Origin: Elmis aenea
Lineage: Eukaryota > Arthropoda > Insecta > Coleoptera > Elmidae
Reading direction: 5' to 3'
DNA length: 64,000 bases
Assembly: GCA_947652605.1 (NCBI GenBank)
Contig: OX393580.1
Span: 20,852,159 to 20,916,158, forward strand
Made by a program: the position numbers and the translations under genes. Positions within the stretch are counted from its first letter, which is position 1. Each line of letters begins with the position of its first letter. Under the pieces are notes generated by a model. It worked only from the letters and a program-made list of their open reading frames with translations. It was not told the origin of the DNA and did not search any database. Positions 11,711 to 22,584 of the stretch are shown piece after piece.

Positions 11711-12426
11711 CAGGGTGTTTCATAATTGAATGCTGATCCTTAAGGGCGTTATTCCTTGAATGATTTTAAGAAAAAAAGTTTATATTAATGTAGGTCCGCA
11801 ACCGCCTTATTTTTGAGATACAGGGTGTTTTTTGAATTTTAGTAGGTACGTACTAACTATAGGTATAAAAACATTTTTTTTTCAGAAAAAAAATTGTTCT
11901 GATTCTACCAGTGGCGTCCGTACTAACATGTCTTTGAATGTATTTACTTGATTATTAAAAATTAAAACTAAAGTGAAATGTACTCTTTTACTCTTCAAGA
12001 GTACCTAATAGCCTTTTATTTTTTTACCCGAAAACCGTTCGTCGGACAAAAAAAGTCAAGAGGCCATTTTTACTAAGCGATAAAGCAAAATTATAAAAAT
12101 AACATTTACTTTGAAAAAAACAGTGTCGTATCATTTTTTTCATTAAAAATATTCAAGGACATGTTAGTACGGACGCCATTGGTAGAAAAAGAACAATTTT
12201 TTTTTTAAATGTGTTTTTATGCCTAGTTAGTACCTACTAAAATTCAAAAAAATATCTAAAGTTGCATCAAAATTATTACGAAAAAAACGATATTTTTTTC
12301 AACTTTTAACACCCTGTATCTCAAAAATACGGCGGTTGTGGACCTACATTGATACGGACTTTTTTTCTTAAAATCATTCAAGGAATAACGCCCTTAAGGA
12401 TCAGCATTCAATTATGAAACACCCTA
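11711..12426. mobile_element. TA-flanked foldback element with ~270-bp inverted arms
   Basis: The left end reads CAGGGTGTTTCATAATTGAA, and the right end is its reverse complement apart from a changed last base, with TA on both sides. Arms run about 11711-11945 and 12145-12426. They share TGAATGCTGATCCTTAAGG, TCCTTGAATGATTTTAAG and the GTCCGTACTAACATGTC segment. A second CAGGGTGTT motif occurs within the left arm at 11820. No coding potential; probably a mariner-derived MITE. Confidence 0.8.
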
Positions 12427-12554
12427 TATAAAACATAAATATTTAAAAAAAAATTGTTTTCTATACAGTTAGTAATAATTGTACATGAAGTATTACTTTT
12501 AAGAGTACATTTTTAATTGGAACAAGAAAGAAAATAAATTTTTAAAGAAATTAT

Positions 12555-13075
12555 AAGCAAATGAAAAGATGATTGATCAGAGTATGTCATTTGTGTATGA
12601 TTTGGAATTAATGGGGCTTATCCAGGTTAAAAAAATAATTAGTAAATTTAATGTAAATTGCTTGAATTATTTAAGTGATTGGTTGATTAATATGAATAAT
12701 ACTAATGACACATTACCGATGCCTTTAATAAGGAATCTCTTATAGAAATGCTAGAGCAGTATAATTTTAATTTTAATAATGATAATAAAAAATACCTGAA
12801 AGATTATTGATCAGAGATATGTCATCTGTTTCATTTGTGTATGTTATTCATGGCTTTATGCAGATTGAAAAATTAGTAAATGTATTTCAAAATGCTTGAA
12901 TTATTAAGAGCAATTTATTGATCTCAATGAATAATTTTAATTAAAGATTTTCTATCTTTTTTATGAAGAATCTTTTGTAAAAATACTAGACCGGTATTAT
13001 TGTATAAGACTGCTACTAACGAAGAGACAAACGTTTCGAAACTGGTCTGAAAGTTCTGCAAGAATTCTTTATAAC
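12555..13075 (+). repeat. Degenerate tandem duplication (~220 bp) with a hairpin repeat
   Basis: The segments at about 12560-12775 and 12795-13000 share an ordered set of motifs: GATTGATCAGAG..ATGTCAT, TTTGTGTATG, TTGCTTGAATTATT, a GAATCTCTTATAGAAATGCTAGA-like end. The second ends in the hairpin repeat at 12970-13065, containing GAAGAGACAAACGTTTCGAA. Confidence 0.55.
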
Positions 13076-13628
13076 AAGGAACAGTTATTTTTGATCAAAT
13101 TTATGTGCATTAATAATAAGTTAATATTTACAAATTCGAACCATGGCTTTTTATCCCATATCTTAACTTCGAAAATATGACAACAAAATTTTAAAAGCAG
13201 GTCGTTATCGTTAGATCACTGACAGAACAAATGGTATTTTAAAGGCCAGATTTACATGTGTTGTACAATGAACATTTTGATTATTCAAAATAAACTAACT
13301 TATGCAATGTAATAAAATTAAACTGCTTTGAGAGCTATTTACTTAGAACCCGTATGATTAAAAATTTAAAAGTTAATAACACATTTTAATAATGTAAATA
13401 AATTTATTATGGTTAACCAGTTGCAGACTATTATTAATACATAATCTTTTTATACTTCTACAACAATAATCGACGTAAAATCTATTATAAATAATATCAC
13501 AACAAATATCGCATGCATATACAAAACACGTTACTCTGAAATTACCAAAAATTGTTGAAACACTTGCAGCAACACATAATAATGATATGGTGTATAATCT
13601 GTTCACTAATGACAATGAAAATCTCTTT

Positions 13629-15900
13629 GGGTGCGATTTAAGCGTGCATCGTGCATTAGTTAAATATACATGTGCCCTAAAAGAAATACTTTGAGCAATA
13701 GAACAATAAATATTTAGCATTAAATAATATATCTATTTTACATAAAAAATGTTACTTTGAGCAATATTTTATTTGTAGTGTGCCCTAAAACGACTTTTTT
13801 GTGCAATAAAGTATTAAAAAGTGCGCATTAAATAAATATTTTATTTTAAATAAAAAACACTATAATGTGCATTATTTAAATATACATGTGCCCTAAAACG
13901 AATACTTTGAGCAATAGAATAATTAAATATTTAGCATGAAATCGGTATATCTTTCAAGCAAATGATAAAATTTTCTCATTAGACTTTACACCCTATGTGG
14001 ATCGAATTTGAAGTATTTTACAACATATTTTATTTAACTTAACTCCATCTAAACCATTTTTAAAGACAAACAAACTCGTTTAATATTTTTCAATTTATTT
14101 TATTAAAGGAATTAAACAATATTTCATAACAAACAAACATCATGGTACAATTTAAGCGGGCATTATTTAAATACCTTTACATGTGCATTAAAACGAATAC
14201 TTTGTGCATTAAAAATATTTAAAATAATAATAAATATTTAGCATGAAAGAAATATATCTTTTAAGCAAATGATAAAACATTTTGTCGATAAATTCAATGT
14301 TTGCTGTAAAAAAATCTCCCCTAGCCTATAACCTAAATATACCTAAATATTTATAATTCTATTGCTTAAAGTATTCGTTTTTAAGGCTCATGTATATTTA
14401 AATAATGCCCGTTTAAATAGTTGCCTTATTTTATTGAACGATCATAGCTTTTCTCGCTTTTGATGGCCGCCCCCGTTTTCGTTTTGTTCCTATTGCCAAA
14501 TTCTTTGCTTCTAGAGGAGCATTAACATATTTAAACCTAATTGCCTCCTAGTAAATGTTTACATATGTATTTTTTTTTTTATTTGGGCAAGTACATCGGC
14601 CAGGTAGTGTTAAATTGTAATAGCAACCCTTCTTTTTCATATATTCGTCGAAGTTATTTTCTGTCCCTTTCACTAAATTGTCTTTGTTTACCTCGCTGTA
14701 TTCTCCGGCGGGAATAAGGTAAATTTTGTCTTTGTTTACCTCGCCGTATTCTCCGGGTGGAATAAGGTAAATTCCTTCTAAATCATTGTTTACAGCTTCA
14801 ATTTTCTTGTTTAGTCCCTTTGATAAGCACTTGTCCATGTTTTAAGGTCGAAATGAACCTCGTCTGCAAATTCCTTAATATTGTTTTCATACTTTTTAGA
14901 AAAAGATTCTACCATTTCCATTAGAACATAGCAAAATCGAGAAAGTGGTAATCTTTCCCTAACAGTATATTCATCTTTTATTACCCGATTTGTGGACTCG
15001 AGACCATTGTTGGTACTTGGAGTTCCTGGAGAAGAGCCTTCATACCAATTATGGTGTTTATTAAACCATTGTTCTTGAAAGTATTTCAAAAATGTGGATT
15101 CATGTGCCCACTTCTTTACGAAAAGCTTGTAAGCTATTAAAAATACATTTTCGTTTTCACTAATTTGCATAGCATCAATATCTCTCAAAATTTGATTTAT
15201 ATTTTCCTTTTGAGCTAGAGATTGTACTTTTTTCTGTACAGCACTTCTCATATGTGCCCAGCACATCCAAACAACCGCTTCTACACCAAATACATTTTTA
15301 AATCCATTGCTGATGCTAAGTGAAGCATCAGCAACCAAAACTTTTGGCCTAAGTTCAAAATTGTAAATTTTCTGAACTGCTTCAAATAATCTACATCTAC
15401 GGTGGTTGCTAACATCCCATCTCAAAGTTAGTGCACATATTATTCGTTTTAGGTTACAAAATATTTTTCTGGTGGTTCAAATAATTTAATGAATGCGCGC
15501 ATTCAATATTTAAATGGTGATTTAATTAAACTATTGGGAATATAAATTTTCAAATGATCAAATATTTTTTGAGATGTTTATATATTTTTGTAGAGGTACG
15601 AATGTATTGCACATTTATTTATTTAAGTGTACAAATATATTATTAAAGGAACATCCACATTTATAAATGCGCAAGCATTTATTCTAATGGCATTTTTTTT
15701 AATATTGCTCAAATGTTTTTTTATATTTACAAACAAATTTATTTATGGCACATTCGTTTTTTGTAATGATCTACTAATTTTTTTAATGCACAAATATTTT
15801 ACTATATGCACAATTATTTTACTAAATGCACAATTATTTTACTAAATGCTCACAATTAATGCACGTTTTATTTTATCTATTGCTCATTTAAATAGTCGCC
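13629..15900 (-). mobile_element. Mutator-like element (MULE) with 9-bp target duplication
   Basis: Perfect 9-bp direct repeats AATCTCTTT at 13620-13628 and 15901-15909 flank the element, a MULE signature. The ends (GGGTGCGATTTAAGCG and, reverse complement of the right end, GGCGACTATTTAAATG) are weakly matched inverted termini. The terminal zones are built of repeated motifs GTGCATTAAA, GTGCCCTAAAACGAATACTT and GAGCAATAGAATAA. A further inverted pair lies within the left zone (13629-14421). The minus-strand centre encodes the transposase described separately. Its size of 2.27 kb is smaller than a complete MULE because the 5' part of the transposase is absent. Confidence 0.85.
14435..15425 (-). 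pseudogene. Decayed MULE transposase
   Basis: The longest frame (15425-14811, 204 residues) contains VLVADASLSISNGF, MCWAHMRSAVQKKV and NGLESTNRVIKDE. These are the late part of a MULE DDE domain (C-x2-H-like and the third acidic region). A frameshift near 14815-14838 moves into a second frame with GRCTCPNKK, a partial SWIM-like Cys motif. A third piece near 14520-14440 reads KRKRGRPSKARKAM, the basic GRP tail common in this transposase group. The second frame holds a tandem 17-residue duplication (IYLIPPGEYGEVNKD, then IYLIPAGEYSEVNKD). The N-terminal and first catalytic regions are missing, so it is non-functional. Confidence 0.8.
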
Positions 15901-15909
15901 AATCTCTTT

Positions 15910-16590
15910 GCTGTTTCACGACGAAATTTTAAAAGCATTGGTCAACATTTGCACGGAAAACAGTATTTTTTTGTGATAACGCCTAACAAAGGTGACGACC
16001 TGCAATGAATTATGTAGCTATTGAAATGAAGTATTTCAGTGCTAAAATATTTGCGCGTAAAGCAATCATCTCCAAATTTTTAACAATAATTGTAGAGATA
16101 CTAATTAACAATATCTAACTTTTAGTTTAGCCAAATTACGATTTAAAAATTTGCATGCAAAATGGAATAATCGAAAATTTCTTATCTAAAGCAAACTGGC
16201 TTAAAACATTTATGAAAATTATGTTATGCCCATGTTTCTTTAAAATATCAGTTTATTCAAAAATATTTTAAGCAAAGCAATTAGTTTAAAACTTCATAGA
16301 TCATCATTTCATTTAAATTAGGAATTAAAAATATCCATGAAAAATTGAAAAAAACGCAATATTGAAGTCTGAACTTTTCCAGGAAAAAATGTAACTGTTT
16401 TTAAAGTTACATTATTTTCACTCTCATAGAGGCACAGGCACTAATTCTTCATATACAAGTATATAGTGTACATGTTTAATAACACAAAAAAGTGTTTTCT
16501 TTATTAATTCTTCAAATACAAAATCGTGAAAATATATTTGTAAATAAAAGTGTTTCAACAGTCAATAATAAAATAAAACTACAACAAATA
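15910..16590. other. Intergenic and probable 3' UTR of the acetyltransferase
   Basis: AT-rich sequence between the right target duplication of the MULE and the stop of the minus-strand GNAT gene. No open frame or repeat that I could support. The part nearest 16590 is probably the 3' UTR of the GNAT gene; on the minus strand AATAAA-like hexamers occur just downstream of its stop. Confidence 0.4.
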
Positions 16591-16595
16591 TTTTA

Positions 16596-17463
16596 TTACA
16601 GTTGTAAATATACTACAGATACTGATGGTGTGTCCTTTATGTAGCTAGCATATGATTTTCCAGCAAAAGTATAATCTTTGTAAAAAATATCAGCAACTTT
16701 TTCAAATCCCAACGATTTTCCAATACCTTGACTTACAGAAGATGTAAAAAATGATATAACACACTTAGGAAATATCCCCATAGTCGGCTCAGAATTAAAT
16801 GGTGTTATACTTGTTTTTCCATTCAGTATACTTTTTGCCATGGTAATGGAAGCTTCGCATAAAGTTTTGGCAATGCCTCTCCCTCTAAACTCGGCCAGTG
16901 TAGTTAAAAACATAATTTCTATCATACAATCTACTTTATGTTCTTTATAAAAGTCGTACACAGCATCAACCGCGATTACAAATTGGATGTATGCTTTAGC
17001 TGATGGATGTTTGCATCTTTTTTCGTAATCTTGTAAAAATAGTTCCTGCTCATGTTCTGGAAGCTACAAAAAAAAATACACGCATGAACACAAATATTAG
17101 AAAGAATAACAAAAAAAACTGAACCATATTACTTGTAGTTTATTTATGGAAACACCCGCTATTTTACTAGAGGATTTTTCAACAGCTATTATCGATACAC
17201 CGTCCTGTGCAGCATGGCGAAATAAATCTAATAGTTCATCTACTGCTTCGGGTTTTTTTGGCAAACCAAGAGCTACACATACGTTCTCATGTATCATAAA
17301 AGAATTCTTGATAACATCGATACATTCTTCCAATCTGGCAGGAGTCAATGTAAAAAATTCTATCGAACCTGATATTTAAATTTAAATTCAAATTCGGCAA
17401 TGATAAATATATATTTCAAATGAACTTACCATTGTCACACGTAGTCCATTTTTTGGAATTCAT
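16596..17463 (-). CDS. GNAT-family acetyltransferase, arylalkylamine N-acetyltransferase-like, three exons
   Basis: Exons on the minus strand: 17463-17430, 17368-17133, 17063-16596, all with GT-AG junctions. They give 245 aa starting MNSKKWTTCDNGSIEFFTLT. The length matches insect arylalkylamine/dopamine N-acetyltransferase-like proteins (~220-250 aa). The acetyl-CoA-binding motif A appears as FRGRGIAKTLCE (residues ~149-160), fitting the R/Q-x-x-G-x-G/A rule. The preceding beta-strand IEIMFLTTLAEF and the N-terminal ENVCVALGLP segment are also typical. Such enzymes acetylate biogenic amines, or in divergent members polyamines or fatty-acyl-accepting amines; the substrate cannot be told here. 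The start is supported by an upstream AT-rich region and an exon-1 donor GGTAAGTT. The gene stands alone between a MULE and a minisatellite-bounded repeat. Confidence 0.85.
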
Positions 17464-17749
17464 TGAAATAATGGTAAAAATTAATTTATTGTAAAGCGCA
17501 AAATTTGTTCAAATATAATATCAATACTTTTCCACACTTCGTATGATTATCTAATATGGGATTAAGACAAAAACTATTTATAATTATCGCCTGACGTCAA
17601 GATAAAAAACTGGTTGGCAGCTATTTAATTATTACTGATTGATTAAATACGAGTTTTAAACGATAATGAATATTTAAAAAAAAAAATACATATTATAACT
17701 GCATAAGCAATAAAGTGTATGCCAAATAATGTAAATATTAATTGGATGT

Positions 17750-17995
17750 GGCTATTTGCACATACAGTATGTACTAATAATTGGCTATTTGCACATACAG
17801 TATGTACTAATAATTGGCTATTTGCACATACAGTATGTACTAATAATTAGCTATTTGCACATACGGTATGTACCAATAATTGCCTATTTGCACATACAGT
17901 ATGTACTAATAATTGACTATTTGCACATACGGTAAGTACTAATAATTGGCTATTTGCACATATAGCAGGTACTAATAATTGGGTATTTGCATATA
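17750..17995 (+). repeat. 33-bp minisatellite, about 7.5 copies
   Basis: The unit is GGCTATTTGCACATACAGTA followed by TGTACTAATAATT. Successive copies differ by one to a few bases, and divergence grows toward the right end. Two partial copies in inverted orientation follow the N gap at 19953-20012. Confidence 0.9.
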
Positions 17996-18109
17996 TACTA
18001 GAACTACAGTAATGAGATAAGAAATGAAAACTAATTACAGATGAAAAAATTTATTTAGAGAAAAAATGTTCATACATAGTTAAAATAATATTTATAATCT
18101 ACACAGAGA

Positions 18110-18415
18110 AAAAAATTGCCGAATTTACATGTGTATAGTAGCTAAAGCAAGTTACTAATTAAGTAGCTAAACTTGTGAACATTTTGGTTTAGTGAGTGTC
18201 TTCAGCCAATTAAGTGAAATTATTTAGGAACTGACCGAAGTGGAGTATTGTGCTCAAGTAAATAGAAATGTTTTTATTCACCTAACCCAACAAGTCACTA
18301 AATTTTTTACTTGCGCAATTACTAAACGAAACTGTTCACACGTTGCAAGTAGCTAAATTCACTTACTTGAATTAGTAACTTGCTGTAGCTACTATACACA
18401 AGTAAATTCAACATT
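18110..18415. mobile_element. MITE-like inverted repeat
   Basis: The left arm (about 18122-18180) contains GTATAGTAGCTAAAGCAAGT and AAGTAGCTAAACTTGTGAAC. The right arm (about 18333-18410) contains their reverse complements, GTTCACACGTTGCAAGTAGC and ACTTGCTGTAGCTACTATAC. The spacer is ~150 bp and non-coding. Target duplication not resolved. Confidence 0.65.
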
Positions 18416-18421
18416 ACACTA

Positions 18422-18838
18422 TTGTCTTATTTTAATTTACGGCTGAATGTCGTTTGCCTGGATTTCCGTTTTGGTCTCCCCTTGCATTTTATTTTGCTTT
18501 TAAATTTTAAATGCAATAAATTTTCTTCAAGGCTGTTACTAAGTGGCGTATCTTCGTTTTCTGTTTCTGCTCCTAATTCTGTTACTGATGGTTCAAATAA
18601 GTAAGATATTTCATTGTTCAGTGGTAGTTCTGTTTCTTCTAAATTTTGATTGTTTTGAGACGGTTCAATTACATTATATATACTTCATTGTTACTTGTAT
18701 TTGTACTGTTGCTTAAAAGTGGTAGTCCTTGTCTGGCATTATTTTCGATGATTTTTAATTCTTGTATGTAAATTAAAAATTGTGGTGTGCCATGATGAGA
18801 TAAAATCTCTGATATATTTTTAACTACAGTGAATGCCA
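18422..18838 (-). pseudogene. Unidentified decayed minus-strand reading frame with basic tail
   Basis: A minus-strand ATG at 18838 begins MAFTVVKNISEILSHHGT and runs to an in-frame stop near 18676. A following frame reads EPSVTELGAETENEDTPL and ends KGRPKRKSRQTTFSRK at about 18440. The GRP-type basic end resembles AT-hook-like tails of several insect DNA transposases, but I cannot assign a family. It sits inside the composite repeat, so it is more likely mobile-element debris than a host gene. Confidence 0.35.
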
Positions 18839-19149
18839 TATTAAACTTTTCCTATCTGTTAACCTCAAGCCTACACGACCTCTGAGCGCGAGGCCTTGCA
18901 CAGATGACACGTACTTTAGACCGCTCGCGAGTATTTACGTCATATCCATTGCATGAAAAATTTCGTCATAACCATTATGTTGAAAATATAAATTAAAAAA
19001 TTAATAAAACGTAAGAATTATTTTTCATTTAACTTTTTTATAGTATATACAACATATTATATGTTGTTCCGAAGGTTCTCGCGGTTGTAATTTGTTGAAC
19101 TTGGTTCTCGGGCGCTGAACCGCGTCTGTTGCTGGTCTCTAGAGAGACC

Positions 19150-19200
19150 GTGTTCTCGACGTTTCGACGAGGTCACACTCGTCATCTTCAGGAGTCTGGA
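19150..19200 (-). ncRNA. Hammerhead-ribozyme-like motif of a Penelope-like element
   Basis: On the minus strand, CTGAAGA (19191-19185) is followed by a perfect stem GACGAG/CTCGTC with loop TGTGAC. Then come GAAA (19165-19162), a very short ACGT stem and a GTC cleavage-type triplet. This fits the CUGANGA-stem II-GAAA hammerhead core. Short-stem hammerheads are known from Penelope-like elements, and the motif lies directly 3' of a GIY-YIG reading frame in the correct orientation. Confidence 0.6.
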
Positions 19201-19230
19201 TTGACTGGCGATCTGTGGTCAAGTCGGTGT

Positions 19231-19752
19231 TTATATACCCGTTTTTGTTACGCTTCGCTGAGTGTTTGCGCTTGATCCGTTTCGTGCTCGACTTCGCGTG
19301 ACGGGTCCGTTGAACGGTTCTGTGTTGTCGTTTTTTGGTGGGAGTCGTCGGCTCCTGGTGTTGGCTGTTTTTTGCGGTTCCTTAGTGGTGGTTGACCGAT
19401 GTGTTTTCACTATTGTTGTATGGGCGAACAAGGCGGGTCTCCATGTTGAGGGGAGTCTTTGACTGTCATCCCGTTTGTTGAGGTTGTGTGGTCGCTTTTC
19501 TATTTCTATTGCTTCTCTAATGATTCGTGATCCAAGATGTTCTATGTTGGCCAGGACGCGGGTTTCTTCGAAGTTGATGGTATGGCCTGTCATTTTTGCA
19601 TGTTCTGCCAATGACGATGCTGTCTCGTTTTGTCGCACGGCTATTTTATGTTCTTCTCTGCGAACGTTTACTCTTCGGTTTGTTTGTCCGACGTAGACGT
19701 GTTCGCAGTTGCCACATGGTATTTCATACACACCTTGGGACTCTAATGGTAT
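19231..19752 (-). pseudogene. Penelope-like element 3' coding end (GIY-YIG endonuclease)
   Basis: The minus-strand frame entering from the N gap reads GVYEIPCGNCEHVYVGQTNR, with EEH, AEHAKMTGH and IREAIEIEK-type motifs. This is the GIY-YIG endonuclease domain that follows the reverse transcriptase in Penelope-like retroelements; the G-Y...Y-V-G pair, the Arg and the Glu are visible. A Ser/Arg-rich tail of ~90 residues (PVTRSRARNGSSANTQRSV) ends the frame. The reverse-transcriptase part is not visible because the frame runs into the gap, so intactness cannot be judged. Confidence 0.85.
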
Positions 19753-19952
19753 NNNNNNNNNNNNNNNNNNNNNNNNNNNNNNNNNNNNNNNNNNNNNNNN
19801 NNNNNNNNNNNNNNNNNNNNNNNNNNNNNNNNNNNNNNNNNNNNNNNNNNNNNNNNNNNNNNNNNNNNNNNNNNNNNNNNNNNNNNNNNNNNNNNNNNNN
19901 NNNNNNNNNNNNNNNNNNNNNNNNNNNNNNNNNNNNNNNNNNNNNNNNNNNN
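19753..19952. other. Assembly gap of exactly 200 N
   Basis: The round length suggests a placeholder, so the real distance between the Penelope frame and the inverted minisatellite copies is unknown. Any frame spanning it is artificial. Confidence 0.95.
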
Positions 19953-20232
19953 ATACTGTATGTGCAAATAGCCAATTATTAGTACATACTGTATGTGCAA
20001 ATAGCCACATCCATATTAATTTACGATAACTTGCTCAATTAAAATGAATCACTAGTTCAGGCGAAATAATTATGGTTTAAAATTTTTAGAATTTAAATTC
20101 AAAAATTTTTGTTGAATATTTGTGTGGTCGACTACAACAATTTTCTGGTTATGTTCTGTGCTGTACAGTGTTGTAGATGTTAACAAATTTTTTAAAGTGT
20201 GTTAAGCTAGTGTCAAATACAATATAATTGTA

Positions 20233-21318
20233 ATGGCATCCAAAAGCACAGCAGATAAAGCTTTAAAGATGCTTCGCACACTGCCGCGGGTTTCACTGGC
20301 AAATATAAGAGACAATCCCGGTTCCAAAATGGTATGTAAAAACATAACCTGCTGTCTCAACAATTTACTAGTATTGTATACTACCAATTTATTTTAGTGC
20401 CAAAAGAGAGGTCGAGGTCAACACGGAGGGGATAAACATGGTGCCGGCAATAAAGGTTCTGGCCAGCGTCAAAACTACATGCGTTTAGGATACGAAACGG
20501 GAAATAACCCGTTCTATTTAAGATTCGGTTACGAACCTTATTACAAAGGACATCAGTAAGTGTACAATATTTTTAAAATGGAATAAATAGTACAGTATTT
20601 TGTTTCAGTTTACGAAGACAATATCCCCCTTTGTCGATGCTGACGTTACAAACATTATTAGATACTAACCGAATTGATGTCAGTAAACCTATCGATTTAG
20701 TTGCTGTCCTAAATACAGGTATATACAGGTTATTACCTGATCAACATCAGTATGGAATTAATCTTACCGATGAAGGAGCTGATATATTTAACTGCAAAAT
20801 AAACATAGAAGTGCAATGGGCGAGTGAAATCGTAATTGCAGCAGTAGAGAGAGCTGGAGGGGTTATAACTACCACATATTATGATCAACACAGTTTGCAG
20901 TGTATGCTTAATAGTAAAAGGTTTTTTGAAAGAGGTAAATCGCCTGTGTATTTTCATTTTGTAACATGCATTTTGCGTTCAATGATGATTATTATCACGA
21001 CTAAAACACTTTTTAGGTGTGCCAATACCACGAAGAATGATGCCTCCTTCAGATGCTGTTGAATATTATTCAGATCCTAGCAAACGTGGATACCTAGCGG
21101 ATCCAGACAAAATATCACAAGAACGATTAGTTCTCGCTCAAAAGTATGGCTACGTATTACCAAAAATAGAAGAATGTGGTGAATATGAAATGTTAATGGA
21201 ACGGAAAGATCCTAGGCAAATCTTTTACGGTCTTCATCCGGGTTGGGTGGTGAACTTGAAAGAAAAAGTTATTTTAAAACCACAAGAAGAAAAATTAATG
21301 AATCGTTATGCTTCATAG
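20233..21318 (+). CDS. mRpL15: Mitochondrial ribosomal protein L15 (uL15m), four exons
   Basis: Exons 20233-20331, 20398-20555, 20609-20934 and 21017-21318 join to 294 aa with in-frame GT-AG junctions. The basic start MASKSTADKALKMLRTLPRV fits a mitochondrial targeting sequence. The uL15 hallmark follows: RGRGQHGGDKHGAGNKGSGQ, then MRLGYETGNNPFYLRFGYEP. The C-terminal half (FERGVPIPRRMMPPSDAVEY and HPGWVVNLKEK) is the mitochondrial extension found in animal MRPL15. The protein belongs to the large subunit of the mitochondrial ribosome. It is the first gene right of the composite repeat and lies ~230 bp upstream of THG1 on the same strand. An AATAAA signal follows the stop at about 21326. Intron sizes of 54-82 bp are typical of compact insect genes. 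Confidence 0.95.
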
Positions 21319-21548
21319 AAGTTTAAATAAAACCTAGAATGTAGGAAAATAGTGTTAAATAAATTATATTAATAAATTTATATTATCTTATTTCAAATTA
21401 ACGGTAAAACATAATACCCTCGACTATGATACTCGTTTAAAATCGATGGTAATACAAAGGCTGGTAATTCTAATAGCTAATTGTAGTCCTAATCGCCTGT
21501 GGTCGTGGTTTCACTCGCTCCGCGTAGTTCAAACGTACTGCTAGCTGT

Positions 21549-22584
21549 ATGTTCATGAAACATATTTTCAAAAGCTGTTTTTTAAAAGGGCATAAAACTG
21601 CCTTTCATACAGCAAAAATGGCAAAAAGCAAGTTTGAATATGTGAAGATTTTCGAAAGTGAAGATAAAATTTTGCCAAACTGTTGGATTGTGGTTAGAAT
21701 TGATGGTCGAGGCTTTCACAAATTTTCCCAAAAACATAATTTCGGTAAACCGAACGACTTAAGAGCCTTAAACTTGATGAACAGAGCTGCAACGAGTGTT
21801 ATGTCGGAATTCAAAGATATCTTATTGTCGTACGGACAAAGCGATGAATATTCCTTCGTTTTTCGTCGAGATACCGCTTTGTACAACAGAAGAAATTCAA
21901 AAATTTTATCGTATATTGTAAGTCTATTTTCGTCTTCATATGTGTTTTACTGGAAGGAATATTTTCACGATAAAATCCTACACTATGCACCTGCGTTTGA
22001 TGCGAGAGTAGTTTTATACCCTACAAATGAAAATCTTCGTGATTACTTAAGTTGGCGACAAGCAGACACGCACATAAACAATCTCTATAACACTGCGTTT
22101 TGGAATTTAATTCAAAAAGGTAGACTCACCAATACTCAGGTAAGATTATCATTTGTCGATGTATGAACATGAACTCTCTAATAACCGTTTTTATTTGTAG
22201 GCCCAAGAACGTTTAAGTGGAACTTTATCGGCAGACAAAAATGAGATACTGTTCAGCGAATTCGGAATTAACTATAACAACGAACCAATTATGTTTCGAA
22301 AAGGTACAATATTATTAAAAAAGAAAATTAAAAGTCCGTTCGATTCAAAAATGCGACAGGTTGTTTACCCATTTTTTGAAGACATGATACAAGACAAATT
22401 TTGGGAAACACATTCAGATATATTAGAAATTAAACCCCCAGGACTGTACGAGTTATCAAATGGTGATTCTCTACACGATTTAGCCCTAATGCAGTTAAAT
22501 AAAAAAGGTTCAAATGAAACGAATACAAAATTAATAGAGGAAGATATTAACAATGAAAATTTAAAGACTTTGCATGTAGAGTAA
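21549..22584 (+). CDS. THG1: tRNA-His guanylyltransferase, two exons, two candidate starts
   Basis: Exons 21549-22139 and 22201-22584 join to 324 aa. THG1 adds the extra 5' G (G-1) to tRNA-His, needed for histidyl-tRNA synthetase recognition. The catalytic motifs are [11 protein letters not shown] (Asp52) and [10 protein letters not shown] (Asp99, Glu100). Counted from the second Met these fall at 29, 76 and 77, the same positions as in human THG1. The first 23 residues ([20 protein letters not shown]...) are basic with hydrophobics and no acids, as in a mitochondrial presequence. The second ATG at 21618 has a better context (CAAAAATGG) than the first (GCTGTATGT). Leaky scanning could therefore give mitochondrial and cytosolic/nuclear forms (inference). 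An AATAAA lies ~20 bp after the stop. Confidence 0.93.

Larger units (their letters stand above)
17733..20025. repeat. Composite repeat bounded by inverted minisatellites
   Basis: The left edge GTAAATATTAATTGGATGTG and the right edge (reverse complement GTAAATTAATATGGATGTGG) are inverted, and each leads into copies of the same 33-bp minisatellite in opposite orientation. Between them lie a MITE, a decayed minus-strand frame, a Penelope-like 3' end and a sequencing gap. No clear target duplication was found. It may be one large foldback-type element with insertions, or a Penelope copy with inverted terminal repeats. Confidence 0.55.

Noticed and set aside
13373..13720. 115-aa minus-strand frame
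   Set aside because: It crosses the MULE boundary at 13629 and has no conserved motif.
19231..20010. A 259-residue minus-strand frame spanning the N gap
   Set aside because: It is stitched through 200 N and an unrelated minisatellite. Only the part up to 19752 is supported as a Penelope GIY-YIG fragment.
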